DNA of 64,000 nucleotides from an uncultured Aquimarina sp. Its GTDB lineage: Bacteria > Bacteroidota > Bacteroidia > Flavobacteriales > Flavobacteriaceae. The position numbers and the translations under genes are program-made. The notes beneath the pieces were generated by a model. It did no database searches, was not told the DNA's origin, and saw nothing but the letters and a program-made list of their open reading frames with translations. The first letter of the stretch is position 1, and the number at the start of each line of letters is the position of its first letter. This document shows, in pieces, positions 1 through 8,054 of this stretch. The stretch covers positions 310,001 to 374,000 of the forward strand of contig CANLEM010000004.1 of assembly GCA_947489685.1 (NCBI GenBank). Reading direction: 5' to 3'.

Positions 1-400
1 CATTTATAAAAGGAGTATTGTCTATTACAAAACTTTGTACTTTATCCTTGATAAGCTGCAAGGCTACATCTCTATATCCTTGTTTTAGTTTTACAATAAG
101 TTCATCTTGATATATATCATACTGTATTGGGAGATCATAATACGTTTGTCCATCATACGTAATTGTCCCTGTCAAAAAATCATTTGTTGTAAAAAATCGA
201 TGTTTTTCACCTACTACTCTGTACCTGTTTACAAATACGGTCCCGTTGTAAAGACCTGTATTTTCATTTTTTACAGAAGCATCAAACCATTGGTAGTACT
301 TTTCTTTACTAGAGGCAGTTTGCCCATGCGCAATGTTAAATTTGAGGTTTAGAAATAAAACAAAGAGCAACCCTATAAAAATCTTGTAATTGTTTTTCAC
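1..400 (-). CDS. Secreted hypothetical protein, C-terminus outside window
   Basis: This is the N-terminal 133 codons of a minus-strand gene that runs off the left edge. The only workable start is a GTG at 400, because an in-frame TGA lies a few codons upstream. The first 27 residues form a signal peptide: a Lys/Asn-rich start, a Leu/Phe/Ile core and a likely cut after AHG. The exported part is rich in aromatic residues and alternating beta-type sequence (GTITYDGQTYYDL, then QYDIYQDELIVKL). I do not recognise a family. The absence of an N-terminal Cys argues against a lipoprotein, so a periplasmic or surface protein is likely. Confidence 0.7.
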   Translation of the reverse strand, partial: MKNNYKIFIGLLFVLFLNLKFNIAHGQTASSKEKYYQWFDASVKNENTGLYNGTVFVNRYRVVGEKHRFFTTNDFLTGTITYDGQTYYDLPIQYDIYQDELIVKLKQGYRDVALQLIKDKVQSFVIDNTPFIN

Positions 401-822
401 ACACTTAAAATTTACTCATAAAAGCGATTTACAGACTATAACTTTGTTTTTATTATCTAAAAACAAAAAAATAAATCTATATGTCTTTTATAATTTCCCT
501 GACTATTTGAAATAAATATATACGTTTAACCCATAAATAAGGATACCGTATCAGTAAAATAACATAACCTTAACACGATCTTAAATATCCATCGGATTAT
601 TAATTACCCCATTAACATATGTAAGACTTTAAAGTTTGATATAGTTGCGTCTAACGCGGTATTAATTACATGAAATGTAACTTTTATTATTTATCTAATT
701 CAAAGAAAGCATAAAACACATGCTCCCACAATATAATGTGCTCCGTTTTTATAAATGTTACCCTTATAAATTGGTATTTTAACAGATACATATACCAAAC
801 TCATTCTTAAAGAGTCGAGAAC
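401..822. other. AT-rich intergenic region, no gene seen
   Basis: This is the left part of the roughly 620-base gap between the GTG-started secreted gene and lysC. I find no ORF with a convincing start and no strong hairpin here. It must hold the promoter of the leftward secreted gene, but I could not pick a clear TAnnTTTG element. Confidence 0.4.
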
Positions 823-856
823 AAAAAAAACTCTACAGTTAAAACTGAAGAGAGTT
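823..856 (-). terminator. Rho-independent terminator
   Basis: The stem pairs CAGTT (836-840) with AACTG (843-847). It continues, after one A-A mismatch, with CTCT (831-834) against AGAG (849-852). The run of A at 823-830 becomes a U-tract on the minus strand. It is the second of two tandem terminators downstream of lysC. Confidence 0.65.
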
Positions 857-858
857 AC

Positions 859-918
859 AATTTATAGGATGATAAATTATTTTTTAAATTACCCGTTGAT
901 TTTATTGACCAAATCATT
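859..918 (-). other. Possible 20-codon small ORF between two terminators
   Basis: An ATG on the minus strand opens a short frame, MIWSIKSTGNLKNNLSSYKL, that ends with TAA just before the terminator at 823-856. It lies between the lysC terminator (930-985) and the next hairpin. I do not recognise the peptide. In AT-rich DNA a frame this short can arise by chance. Its placement just ahead of its own terminator is the only argument for a transcript. Confidence 0.2.
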
Positions 919-929
919 TTGTATTGTAT

Positions 930-985
930 AAAAAAAATAGGGCTTAAGCTTCTAGACGATATATTACGCATGATATCGAAGCCCT
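930..985 (-). terminator. lysC terminator, branched stem
   Basis: The outer stem pairs AGGGCTT (939-945) with AAGCCCT (979-985). An inner stem pairs CGATAT with ATATCG. The A-run 930-937 gives a U-tract on the minus strand directly after the stem. It lies 35 bases past the lysC stop. Confidence 0.7.
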
Positions 986-1019
986 CACCCTACTTTTGTA
1001 CAAATTACATAACAAACAA

Positions 1020-2354
1020 TTATACCACTATTTCATGCGGCACATGAAATAGTTTTTCATTCAAAAATCGTAAAGTTGGTATCTTATCTTTTGTATCTAC
1101 CAATAATGAGATGTTATTATTGCTTCCTCCGTATGAGACCATTCTTACAGGAATATAATTTAGAATTTCGAATAACTTATAGGAGTTTCTATCGTTAATT
1201 ACAGATTCTCCAACAATGCATATAATACTATGGTTTTGTTCGACTGTAACTTCGGCATATGTTTCTATTTCTCTAACAATCTCGTCGAGGTTACTTATAT
1301 TATCTATAGTTAATGATATTGCTATTTCGGAAGTAGTAATCATATCTATAGAGGTATGATAATTATCAAAAACCTCAAAAATTCTCCTCAAATACCCATG
1401 AGCCATTAGCATCCTGTTAGATTTAATTTTGATCGCTGTAATACCGTCTTTTGCAGAAATAGCTTTGAGTCCTTTTCTATAGGTTTTATTAGAAATTATA
1501 GTTCCAGAAGCTTCTGGGTCAAAAGTATTTTTTAACAGTACAGGGATTTCTTTATCCACGACCGGGGATACGGTTTGAGGGTGCAAAATTTTAGCTCCAA
1601 AGTAAGCCAGTTCTGCTGCCTCATTATAGGTAAGATGCGCTATCGGTTGCGTCTCCTCTACATATCTTGGGTCGTTATTATGCAACCCATCGATATCGGT
1701 CCATATTTGGATTTCGGAAGCATTAACCGCAGCACCTATAATAGTAGCCGTATAATCACTTCCTCCTCTTTTTAAATGACTAATGTCTCCTTCAAGGTTT
1801 CTACACACAAAACCTTGAGTAATATAAATTGACGATTGAACACCTTCTTCGAACATTTTGTTAATTCTCCTACTTACTTCTAATATATCAGGATTTTCGG
1901 CAGTACCCACATGCATAAAATCTTTGGCATCCAAAAGTACGTTTTCAATTTGTAGAGATTTTAGGAAGCCCGAAAAAATATACGTTAAAAGAGTCTCTCC
2001 ATAAGTTATGATCTGAGAGTTTACAATTTCGGAATATTCTTGATTGGCAATTTCAAACAATTCGGTAATCAATAAAGTCAAACCATCTTTAAGAACGTTT
2101 TTAATTTCTGTACTCTCTACCAACTCATCGATTACATCAGTATGTTTGCTTTCTAACCTATGTATATTTCGTGTGATGGCCTCGGCATCTTCTAACTTTA
2201 TATTCTCTACCAAACTAACTAATTGATCTGTTACTCCTGACATTGCAGAGCATACTACAATTTTGTTTTCCTGATCAGAAATTAGAATATCCTTAACTCT
2301 TCGTAAATTTTCTACCGACCCTACAGACGTCCCGCCAAACTTTAAAATTTTCAT
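1020..2354 (-). CDS. lysC: Aspartate kinase, monofunctional
   Basis: This enzyme phosphorylates aspartate, the first step towards lysine, threonine, methionine and diaminopimelate. The protein of 444 residues opens with the kinase signature KFGGTSVG at residues 5-12. The amino-acid kinase domain fills about 1-290 and includes the RGGSDYTA substrate/ATP segment. Two ACT-like regulatory segments follow (about 300-375 and 375-444), so allosteric control by an end product is expected. There is no homoserine dehydrogenase domain. I chose the ATG at 2354 because the family starts at this signature; an ATG at 2390 would add 12 Lys-rich residues without family support. It is divergent from an ACT-domain protein and ends before two tandem terminators. 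Confidence 0.95.
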   Translation of the reverse strand: MKILKFGGTSVGSVENLRRVKDILISDQENKIVVCSAMSGVTDQLVSLVENIKLEDAEAITRNIHRLESKHTDVIDELVESTEIKNVLKDGLTLLITELFEIANQEYSEIVNSQIITYGETLLTYIFSGFLKSLQIENVLLDAKDFMHVGTAENPDILEVSRRINKMFEEGVQSSIYITQGFVCRNLEGDISHLKRGGSDYTATIIGAAVNASEIQIWTDIDGLHNNDPRYVEETQPIAHLTYNEAAELAYFGAKILHPQTVSPVVDKEIPVLLKNTFDPEASGTIISNKTYRKGLKAISAKDGITAIKIKSNRMLMAHGYLRRIFEVFDNYHTSIDMITTSEIAISLTIDNISNLDEIVREIETYAEVTVEQNHSIICIVGESVINDRNSYKLFEILNYIPVRMVSYGGSNNNISLLVDTKDKIPTLRFLNEKLFHVPHEIVV

Positions 2355-2468
2355 CAATTTCTTTTTTGATATTTTCTTTTTACGGTGCATAATTAATTAA
2401 TTACACACATATTATAAATAATTTAAAAGAAAAAGCATAAATTAGCACAACCTGTTAAATATATAACA

Positions 2469-3113
2469 ATGAAAACTATTACTGATTGTGTACATAATAT
2501 TTTAAGGCATCAACCTTTTCTTGAAGATGCTTTGTCTAGGGATATTATTAATTTTAGTTCTCTGGCAATTGATCTTTTACCTCAAGTAGAAAAAGTTATG
2601 CGGAAACCTGTTAAACCAGGATCGATTGTCATGGCTTTAAGACGATATCATCCCAGAAGAATTAAACATATTGATAATTTAAGAAATCTCGGTGATATTG
2701 TCGTAAGATCAGGAATCACAGAATATACTTTTTTAAATTCGAATACTATTTTAACGAGTCAGGCAAATCTATTAAATAGTGTAAAAAATGAAGCCAAGGC
2801 TTACTTTACTTATTCTAGTAATTTTCAAGAAAGTAACATTTTGGTTACTTCGTCACTTAAGGATATTGTAGAGAAACATTTTAAAAATGAGACCCGGATT
2901 TCGGTTGCGGATAACTTATCATCTATGTCTATTGCTTTACCCGAGGACAACTCCAAAGTAATTGGGTTGTATTTTTACATTTTCAAATTATTAGCTTATG
3001 AGGGTATTCCTGTATTTGAAGTTATTTCGACCTCAAATTACTTTACGTTGTTTTTGGAAAAAGATTATGTGAATCAAGCTTTTTTGCTAATGAATGAAAT
3101 TAAAGAAAATTAA
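2469..3113 (+). CDS. ACT-domain-like protein of unknown function
   Basis: This protein of 214 residues has no signal peptide or membrane segment. Residues 1-60 look helical. The last 75 residues, from about SSMSIALPEDNS onward, have the beta-alpha-beta-beta-alpha-beta rhythm of an ACT fold (IALP, GLYFYIFKLLAYEGI, VFEVIST, FTLFLE, AFLLMNEI). ACT folds usually bind amino acids or act in their metabolism. The gene starts 115 bases from the chosen lysC start on the opposite strand, so the two could share a control region. A role in sensing aspartate-family amino acids is inference from that neighbourhood. The gene ends at a bidirectional terminator. Confidence 0.8.
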   Translation: MKTITDCVHNILRHQPFLEDALSRDIINFSSLAIDLLPQVEKVMRKPVKPGSIVMALRRYHPRRIKHIDNLRNLGDIVVRSGITEYTFLNSNTILTSQANLLNSVKNEAKAYFTYSSNFQESNILVTSSLKDIVEKHFKNETRISVADNLSSMSIALPEDNSKVIGLYFYIFKLLAYEGIPVFEVISTSNYFTLFLEKDYVNQAFLLMNEIKEN

Positions 3114-3115
3114 AG

Positions 3116-3143
3116 AAAAAACCCTGCTAGTAGCAGGGTTTTT
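3116..3143. terminator. Bidirectional terminator
   Basis: The perfect 8-bp stem ACCCTGCT (3121-3128) pairs with AGCAGGGT (3132-3139) around loop AGT. It has A5 before and T4 after, so it works for both converging genes (ACT protein and M13 peptidase). Confidence 0.85.
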
Positions 3144-3167
3144 AATTGATTATATTTTATGCATTTC

Positions 3168-5243
3168 TTACCAGATATGTACTCTTTTTTCTGGTGCCAA
3201 ATACATTTTATCTCCTTCTTTTATATCAAAAGCTTTATAAAATTCTTCAACATTTAATAATGGTTGAATTGCTCTAGTATCTCCTGGAGAATGCGGATCT
3301 GTCTTGATTTGAGTTCTCAATGCATCTTCGCGTATTTTTGTTCTCCATACAGTTGCCCAAGACATAAAGAATCGTTGCTCTGCTGTAAATCCATCAATAT
3401 CTTCAGGTCGACCGTTCTCTGCAAAATGCTTCTGTAATCCATCATAAGCACCTAATACTCCTCCTAAATCTCCAATATTCTCTCCTAATGTAAATTTACC
3501 ATTGATAAATACACTATCAAGAACCTCAATAGCATCATATTGCTCTGCTAATGCATTTCCTCTTTCAGTAAAAGCAGCAAGATCTTCATCTGTCCACCAG
3601 TTCTTAAGATTTCCATCACTGTCAAAACGTGCTCCAGAATCATCAAAAGCATGAGAAATCTCATGTCCAATAACCGCACCTATTCCTCCATAATTCACAG
3701 CTTCATCTGCTGTATAATTGTAAAACGGTGGTTGTAAAATTGCAGCTGGAAAAACAATCTCATTATTTAATGGATTAAAGTATGCATTAACCGTTTGTGG
3801 AGACATTCCCCATTCGGTTTTATCTACTGGCTCTCCTATTTCGGCAAAATTCTTATCTCTGGCCCATTTACCTACAGCTGCCATATTTTCGAAATACGTC
3901 TTATCTGCCGACACTTCCATTTTCGAATAATCCTCCCAAGAGTCTGGGTATCCAATTTTAACTGTAAACTTATTCAGTTTTTCAATTGCTTTGGTTTTTG
4001 TTTCATCGCTCATCCAATCTAACTTTTGGATACGTGCTTTGTACGCGTCTATCACATTAGCGATCATTTTTTCTGCTTTAGCTTTAGCTTCTGGCGGAAA
4101 TTTTTCATCAACATATAATTTACCTAAAGCTTCTCCAACTGATCTATTTACAGTTGCAAGGGCACGTTCTTCTGCCGGTCGTTGTTCTTTTTGTCCTCTA
4201 AGGTACTTACTATAAAACTCCCAATTAGCATCCTCTACTGCAGTACTTAATCTACCCGTAGCGCTATTAAAGGTATCCCATCTTACTAATGTTTTTAAAT
4301 CTTCGATAGGTGTATTCTTCAAGAATCCATCCAAGCTTTTAGTAAAACGTAATTGAGTAACAATAATGGTATCAAATTTTTTAGTTATACCAAGATCGGT
4401 TACCAATTTATTAAAATCAATAGAAGAAAGCATCTCATCTGCTTCCGCAATTGTTCTAGGGTTATTGTAGTTACGTGCATCTCTTCTTTCTACCTTATTC
4501 AATCTAGGCTCTGCCAATGCAGTTTCTAACTTAAGTATTTTCTCTGAAGCTGCCGTAGCATCCGCCTCAGAATCTCCTAACATTTGTAACATTCTTACAA
4601 TATGCTTTTTATATTCGGCACGAATTTCTTTTGATTTTTCGTCTTGATCCAAATAATAATCTCGATCAGGTAATCCCAATCCATTTGCTCCTAAATATAC
4701 AGCGTTCATGTCACTATTATTTAGGTCTCCTTGTACACCAATATTCATAAAAGGTGAAGAAACTGAAGGATTCTTAGCTAACACTGTTTGAAGATCTTCT
4801 AAATTTTTGATTGAGGCAATGTCATCCAAAGCAGGCTGCAAAGGTTTTAATCCAGCTTCATTTCTTGCTACTGTATCTAATTTAGTATCAAAAATTGCAA
4901 GTGCTTTGGCTTGATCTGTACCAGCTGCATATTTGCCACTAGATTTTGCTTCTTCCAAAATTTTTAAAACATCATCATCAGTTTTCTTTCTCAAAACTCC
5001 AAAACCACCCCATCGGGTTCTATCTTCTGGAATTTTGGTATTTTTCATCCAATTACCGTTAACGTAATTGTAAAAATCTTCTTTTGGACTGACTGAAGTA
5101 TCCATATTTTCAAGAACTATTCCTGGAATTTTTTCAACTTCAGCAACTTCATCACTCTGATCTTTTTTTGCTTCGTTTTTACAACTCACAAACGCTAGAG
5201 CGAACACAGCCAAAAAATACACATTTTTCATTTTTAAACTCAT
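3168..5243 (-). CDS. M13 family zinc metallopeptidase lipoprotein (neprilysin/PepO type)
   Basis: This secreted peptidase should cut short peptides at the cell surface or in the periplasm. The signal peptide ends in the lipobox AFVSC, making a lipoprotein. After a linker rich in Asp, Glu and Lys comes the M13 N-terminal domain, with SPKEDFYNYVNGNW near residue 55. The catalytic zinc motif HEISH lies at about residue 527, and the third zinc ligand is the Glu of ENIGDLGG at about 587. The Arg/His-rich end, with PLLNVEEFYKAFDI, is also typical. The length of 691 residues is normal for the family. Two starts are possible: 5243, or an ATG at 5231 that leaves a more compact signal peptide. The gene is transcribed alone. 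Confidence 0.95.
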   Translation of the reverse strand: MSLKMKNVYFLAVFALAFVSCKNEAKKDQSDEVAEVEKIPGIVLENMDTSVSPKEDFYNYVNGNWMKNTKIPEDRTRWGGFGVLRKKTDDDVLKILEEAKSSGKYAAGTDQAKALAIFDTKLDTVARNEAGLKPLQPALDDIASIKNLEDLQTVLAKNPSVSSPFMNIGVQGDLNNSDMNAVYLGANGLGLPDRDYYLDQDEKSKEIRAEYKKHIVRMLQMLGDSEADATAASEKILKLETALAEPRLNKVERRDARNYNNPRTIAEADEMLSSIDFNKLVTDLGITKKFDTIIVTQLRFTKSLDGFLKNTPIEDLKTLVRWDTFNSATGRLSTAVEDANWEFYSKYLRGQKEQRPAEERALATVNRSVGEALGKLYVDEKFPPEAKAKAEKMIANVIDAYKARIQKLDWMSDETKTKAIEKLNKFTVKIGYPDSWEDYSKMEVSADKTYFENMAAVGKWARDKNFAEIGEPVDKTEWGMSPQTVNAYFNPLNNEIVFPAAILQPPFYNYTADEAVNYGGIGAVIGHEISHAFDDSGARFDSDGNLKNWWTDEDLAAFTERGNALAEQYDAIEVLDSVFINGKFTLGENIGDLGGVLGAYDGLQKHFAENGRPEDIDGFTAEQRFFMSWATVWRTKIREDALRTQIKTDPHSPGDTRAIQPLLNVEEFYKAFDIKEGDKMYLAPEKRVHIW

Positions 5244-5280
5244 TCTATTAGTAAATTAAGATTAGTTATCCGTAATATGA

Positions 5281-5304
5281 CGTAAGAATTGAGGATTCGT
5301 TACG
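5281..5304 (-). promoter_or_regulatory. Leader stem-loop upstream of the M13 peptidase
   Basis: CGTAA (5281-5285) and GAAT (5286-5289) pair with ATTC (5295-5298) and TTACG (5300-5304), with one bulged G and loop TGAGG. On the minus strand it sits about 40 bases upstream of the peptidase start. It could be an operator or an mRNA leader hairpin. There is no U-tract. Confidence 0.3.
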
Positions 5305-5616
5305 CATAATGAGCGCGTAATTTATATAAAATGGAACATCCTGAGCAGTAAAATCTATAGTTTTAACTAAAATATAAGATTTAACAAAAACTAACCTCTT
5401 AATTGTTAACATTTTAGCTACTGAAAGAAATTAATTGTATACTCAAATTGTACATTGCAAGATAAAATGCCACTGGTTGGTCAATTTATCCTGTTATCTA
5501 TCTTAAAACCAGTAAAATATTCTTATAAACTATAGATCTTGTTAAAAAAAACAAAAAAATTAACATTTGCCTTACCTATAGTAAATATAGGGTGTACATC
5601 GAATTTTATCATAAAA

Positions 5617-5638
5617 TATGCCGTTTAAAATCGGCATA
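5617..5638. repeat. Inverted repeat TATGCCG/CGGCATA
   Basis: Perfect 7-bp arms (5617-5623 and 5632-5638) surround an 8-nt AT spacer. No U-tract follows on either strand, so an operator for the downstream plus-strand gene is as likely as a terminator. Confidence 0.4.
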
Positions 5639-5775
5639 CTACATAATAAAAGTATGTTTTTAACATAATTTATTGTATATTGTCGTTGATTTTGTGTTTT
5701 ACAACGATAAAATACAAGATCAAGTAAGATTTTACTTACACAATGAATGAAGGTTTAACCCTAAAACCAAACTTT

Positions 5776-6309
5776 ATGAAAACACTACTACCCATTTTTG
5801 CCTTGTTAGTAACAAGCATTGTATTTGCGAATACAAAAATTGACATTTCGTATAAACTAATGTCAGTGACAGAAAACACCGTAATTAATGGCCTTGACGA
5901 AAACACCGAAGAAGGCGTTATTTTCATTACCGAAAGCCTACATATTGAAGATGGAGTACGGATTAAAATAAGAAACGCATGTCTAATAATTCTTGGAGAT
6001 CTTACTGGAAACGGAATTATTGACATCGATAATACAGCTACTGTAACCCTTGAAGGTGAAGAACAAGGAAGAGTAACATTTATCAATAGAATTTTGGCAG
6101 ATGATACTTGCCAACAAACTACAGATCAAAAAACGTTCAGGCATATCATAGAAGTACCACAAGGATTAAGCTATAGTTTATACACTTTGGATGGTAGATT
6201 ATTGGATAAAGGACAAATTGATGATTATATCCATTATTTGGTAGATCCAAAAACGTATTTAATCAAAATAGAAGGATACAAATTAAGAAAAATAGTGTTT
6301 AAAGGATAA
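5776..6309 (+). CDS. Small secreted protein with T9SS C-terminal sorting domain
   Basis: The protein has 177 residues from the ATG at 5776. That start gives a clean signal peptide (MKTLLPIFALLVTSIVFA) cut before NTKID; an upstream ATG at 5743 would add 11 residues in front of it. The central 100 residues alternate polar and hydrophobic positions like a beta-helix fragment (NACLIILGDLTGNGIIDID). The last 45 residues resemble the type A sorting signal of the type IX secretion system: YSLYTLDGRLLDKGQ, then YLVDPKTYLIKIEG and the ending KLRKIVFKG. I infer export across the outer membrane and surface attachment. The cargo part is very short and of unknown function. Confidence 0.75.
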   Translation: MKTLLPIFALLVTSIVFANTKIDISYKLMSVTENTVINGLDENTEEGVIFITESLHIEDGVRIKIRNACLIILGDLTGNGIIDIDNTATVTLEGEEQGRVTFINRILADDTCQQTTDQKTFRHIIEVPQGLSYSLYTLDGRLLDKGQIDDYIHYLVDPKTYLIKIEGYKLRKIVFKG

Positions 6310-6336
6310 GCACACTCATTAAAAGTAAGGTTTAAG

Positions 6337-6366
6337 TCCGTAGCAATATCTGCTACGGATTTTTTT
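6337..6366 (+). terminator. Rho-independent terminator
   Basis: The perfect 9-bp stem TCCGTAGCA (6337-6345) pairs with TGCTACGGA (6351-6359) and is followed by a T-run. It terminates the small T9SS-sorted gene. Confidence 0.9.
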
Positions 6367-6517
6367 CTTTTACTATTATAAAAACTCTACATATCTCGGA
6401 GATATTTGGTCTACTATTTCAAAAAACCTATATTTATCAAAATAGGATCTCACCGATCCCACCTTACCCCTTATATCTTTAATCTAATTCGTTTAAAGTA
6501 TTAAACCAAATTGTATT

Positions 6518-7918
6518 ATGCGAACATCTTGGTTCAAAACTGAAGCTGCTAAGTACCTATTCTACGGAATTTTATTTGGATTTGTGTTTCCTATTTTGGC
6601 AACGAATATTGATATCACCAATTTAGGTCTGGAGTATACGTGGCAATCTGTCATTTTTGTTCAAAAAAATTACCCAATACATTATATCATTGATACCGCT
6701 CCCATCTTTTTAGGCCTGTTTGCCATGTATGGCGGTAGGAATCTTGATAAGCTTAAAAAAAAGAACTCAGAAATACTTAAAGCTTCAAAATTTAAACAAG
6801 ATTTTCTTGCCAATATGAGCCATGAAATTAGGACCCCTATGGTGGGTGTTATTGGTATGATTGATTTGCTTTTTAAAAACACTGAACTTAATGATCTACA
6901 AAAAGAATATGTCACAACAATTCAACAGTCATCTCATAATCTACTAGAAATTCTAAATCAGATTTTGGATTTGTCGAAGATTGAAGCTGGAAAATTCAAA
7001 TTAATTGCAAAAAACTTCAATCTAAAAGAAACCATCGAACAAAATATAAATCTATTCCTAGCTACATCAAAAGCAAAAGGAATTGAGATTATCAACGAAT
7101 ATTCAGAAGAATTACCAGAATATATTATTGGGGATAGTAATAGACTGACCCAGATTATATCTAACCTTATTGGTAATGCGATTAAGTTTACCCAAGAAGG
7201 AAATATAATAGTTAAGGTATCTAAACAATCTCAAAAAGACACAAAACTAACTTTAAAAATAGAAGTAATTGATTCGGGTATAGGGATAAGCAAAAAAGAC
7301 CAGGAGGATTTATTTAGTCGTTTTAGTCAGTTTCATGATGAAACAATATTAGCGGGTAAAGGCAGTGGATTAGGTCTTACTATAAGCAAAAAACTGGTAC
7401 ATCTAATGGATGGTAAACTAGGTGTAAAAAGTGAATTAGGACAAGGAAGTAATTTTTGGTTTACTTTTACTTGCAGTCTTTCAAACATCATACCAGCAAA
7501 ACCTAGCAAAATTTTAAGTGAGCCAAGTGATCAAAAATACAACTTGCATATATTATTGGTAGAAGATTCTGAAACCAATATTCTTGTATCTCAACAAATA
7601 CTCAAATATCTAGGATGCACTGCTGATATCGCCAAAACAGGCAAACAAGCTATAGAAATGTTCGAAGAGAATCTTTACGATGTTATTTTGATGGATATTA
7701 ACTTACCCGATATAGATGGAGTACAAACCTCTTCACAAATCAGGAAAAATCATAAAAATGTTCCTCCTATAATAGCATTGACCTCGAATGCCCTACCAGG
7801 AGATGCTGAGCGCTTTATTGCCAAAGGTTTAGATGATTATATTATGAAGCCGTTTACTACCGAAATTTTAAATATTAAACTTAGAAATTGGTTTGGAGAT
7901 CATTTTGATTATCATTAA
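6518..7918 (+). CDS. Hybrid sensor histidine kinase/response regulator
   Basis: This is a membrane-bound signalling kinase with its own receiver domain. Two membrane segments (about 12-29 and 57-71) flank a short external stretch, so there is no sizeable sensor domain. HisKA follows, with the phospho-acceptor in MSHEIRTPM (H102). The HATPase has its N box near NLIGNAIKFTQ and the G boxes DSGIGI and GSGLGLTI. A receiver domain covers about 344-460, with acidic residues in VEDSE and the phospho-Asp in ILMDINLP near residue 394. There is no DNA-binding output domain and no neighbouring response regulator. The stimulus and target are therefore unknown. Confidence 0.9.
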   Translation: MRTSWFKTEAAKYLFYGILFGFVFPILATNIDITNLGLEYTWQSVIFVQKNYPIHYIIDTAPIFLGLFAMYGGRNLDKLKKKNSEILKASKFKQDFLANMSHEIRTPMVGVIGMIDLLFKNTELNDLQKEYVTTIQQSSHNLLEILNQILDLSKIEAGKFKLIAKNFNLKETIEQNINLFLATSKAKGIEIINEYSEELPEYIIGDSNRLTQIISNLIGNAIKFTQEGNIIVKVSKQSQKDTKLTLKIEVIDSGIGISKKDQEDLFSRFSQFHDETILAGKGSGLGLTISKKLVHLMDGKLGVKSELGQGSNFWFTFTCSLSNIIPAKPSKILSEPSDQKYNLHILLVEDSETNILVSQQILKYLGCTADIAKTGKQAIEMFEENLYDVILMDINLPDIDGVQTSSQIRKNHKNVPPIIALTSNALPGDAERFIAKGLDDYIMKPFTTEILNIKLRNWFGDHFDYH

Positions 7919-7931
7919 TACAATTTAACCC

Positions 7932-7969
7932 TAAAATAGTTATACAAACCACAGGTTTTAACTATTTTA
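7932..7969 (+). terminator. Long stem-loop after the hybrid kinase, probable terminator
   Basis: The 11-bp stem TAAAATAGTTA (7932-7942) pairs with TAACTATTTTA (7959-7969). Inside it a second stem pairs AAACC (7946-7950) with GGTTT (7954-7958). The U-rich 3' arm may serve in place of a clean U-tract. Confidence 0.5.
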
Positions 7970-8054
7970 TAGTCATTTGACTCATTAAATTTTATTATAT
8001 TGTAAGGTAAGATTAAACTTTACAACAAAGAAGTTAAACCTAAAAACTATAGCT

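Larger units (their letters stand above)
5244..5775. other. Intergenic region with two inverted repeats
   Basis: This is the divergent control region between the M13 peptidase and the T9SS-sorted small protein. It is AT-rich with no gene that I can support. It contains a hairpin in the peptidase leader (5281-5304) and a 7-bp inverted repeat (5617-5638). TCGTTG (5683-5688) is also repeated inverted as CAACGA (5702-5707). Confidence 0.4.

Noticed and set aside
107..352. 81-residue plus-strand ORF at the left edge
   Set aside because: It lies over the minus-strand secreted gene, which has a signal peptide and protein-like composition. The plus frame has neither.
5736..6086. 116-residue minus-strand ORF opposite the T9SS-sorted protein
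   Set aside because: The plus frame has a signal peptide, a sorting domain and a terminator. The minus frame is Ser/Ile-rich and typical of an antisense shadow.
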